From Chloroflexia bacterium (lineage in GTDB: Bacteria > Chloroflexota > Chloroflexia > Thermomicrobiales > UBA6265): a DNA stretch of 6,366 nt. Positions 6,190-6,366 of this stretch are shown here, piece by piece. The position numbers and the translations under genes are program-made. The notes beneath the pieces were generated by a model that saw nothing but the letters and a program-made list of their open reading frames with translations, searched no databases and had not been told where the DNA came from. The stretch spans positions 1 to 6,366 of the forward strand of contig JACCUV010000074.1 of assembly GCA_013698495.1 (NCBI GenBank), given 5' to 3'. The stretch's first letter is position 1. Each line of letters opens with the position of its first letter.

Positions 6190-6239
6190 GGAGTTTGGCC
6201 GCCGCCTCGAACGCGTGCCCGAACGTGATTAACCAGCGA

Positions 6240-6262
6240 AGGCGGGCGCCAGGCGCCCGCCT
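6240..6262. terminator. Strong GC hairpin after the permease, likely terminator
   Basis: GGCGGGCGCC (6241-6250), A, GGCGCCCGCC (6252-6261) is a perfect inverted repeat, extended by an A-T pair at 6240/6262. As RNA it would form about ten pairs around a three-base loop. It lies 50 bases after the permease stop. No T-run follows on either strand, so it is not a classical intrinsic terminator; it may still end or protect transcripts, and its symmetry would serve both directions. Confidence 0.55.
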
Positions 6263-6366
6263 CATCGCGCCCACCAGGCAAAGGAGAGACGAGCGACAAT
6301 CCTCCATTCCCTGTTCGGTTCGCGGTCAACGATCCGGATCGGATGCTCGATCGGGTGCGGTTGCGC
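6262..6366 (-). CDS. Possible C-terminal end of a convergent gene (partial)
   Basis: Read on the minus strand from the right edge there are 34 open codons and then TGA (6262-6264). The peptide includes 'PIRIVDREPNREWRIVARLS' and ends in FAWWAR. The stop touches the hairpin at 6240-6262, which is what a convergent gene pair sharing a terminator would look like. I recognise no family. The opposite strand is also open in the same codon register from 6289 to the edge, with an AAGGAG at 6281-6286 but no suitable ATG, GTG or TTG after it. The call is therefore a weak guess. Confidence 0.25.
   Translation of the reverse strand, partial: AQPHPIEHPIRIVDREPNREWRIVARLSFAWWAR

Noticed and set aside
6289..6366. 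Plus-strand gene start at the right edge after AAGGAG
   Set aside because: No ATG, GTG or TTG lies at workable spacing; only an ACG two bases after the purine run or an ATG over 50 bases away, so the start cannot be supported from this window.

Overview
The window is GC-rich chromosomal DNA (about 60% by eye, not counted). It looks like a member of the Chloroflexota, perhaps near the Thermomicrobia. That placement is inference: it rests on a MalT-type STAND/LuxR regulator whose N-terminus matches the form I know from that phylum, a Tat-exported LppX/LprG-like protein, and simple palindromic repeats between genes. The ABC transporter has motif wording I associate with Actinomycetota, so the taxonomy is not certain. 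No mobile-element genes, RNA genes or CRISPR array are visible.

Layout. (1) 1-624, minus strand: N-terminal 208 residues of an exported LppX/LprAFG-like protein that runs off the left edge. (2) 625-900: divergent intergenic region with a candidate promoter facing each way. (3) 901-3555, plus: an 884-residue MalT/LuxR-type regulator (STAND ATPase, TPR-like middle, C-terminal LuxR HTH); its true start is 901, although the frame stays open back to 718. (4) 3556-4007: 452 bases without a gene, holding a hairpin-dense, probably dispersed palindromic element (about 3669-3834) and then a leader-like segment (3921-3979) whose inverted repeats can pair in mutually exclusive ways. (5) 4008-4277, plus: a small 89-residue protein of an uncharacterised but apparently conserved family. 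(6) 4377-5309 and 5350-6189, plus: a two-gene ABC-2 exporter cassette, a DrrA/BcrA-type ATPase then a six-helix permease, with a GC-rich hairpin between them just before the permease ribosome binding site. (7) 6240-6262: a strong perfect hairpin after the permease, probably a terminator, perhaps shared with a convergent minus-strand gene whose last codons may reach in from the right edge.

How the parts may work together. ATPase and permease almost certainly form one exporter; its substrate cannot be read from sequence. The small protein lies 99 bases upstream on the same strand and could be co-transcribed. The LuxR-type protein is a plausible regulator of something nearby, but nothing here ties it to a target. 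The most unusual material is non-coding: the hairpin array and the switch-like leader at 3669-3979, between the regulator and the small-protein/exporter group.
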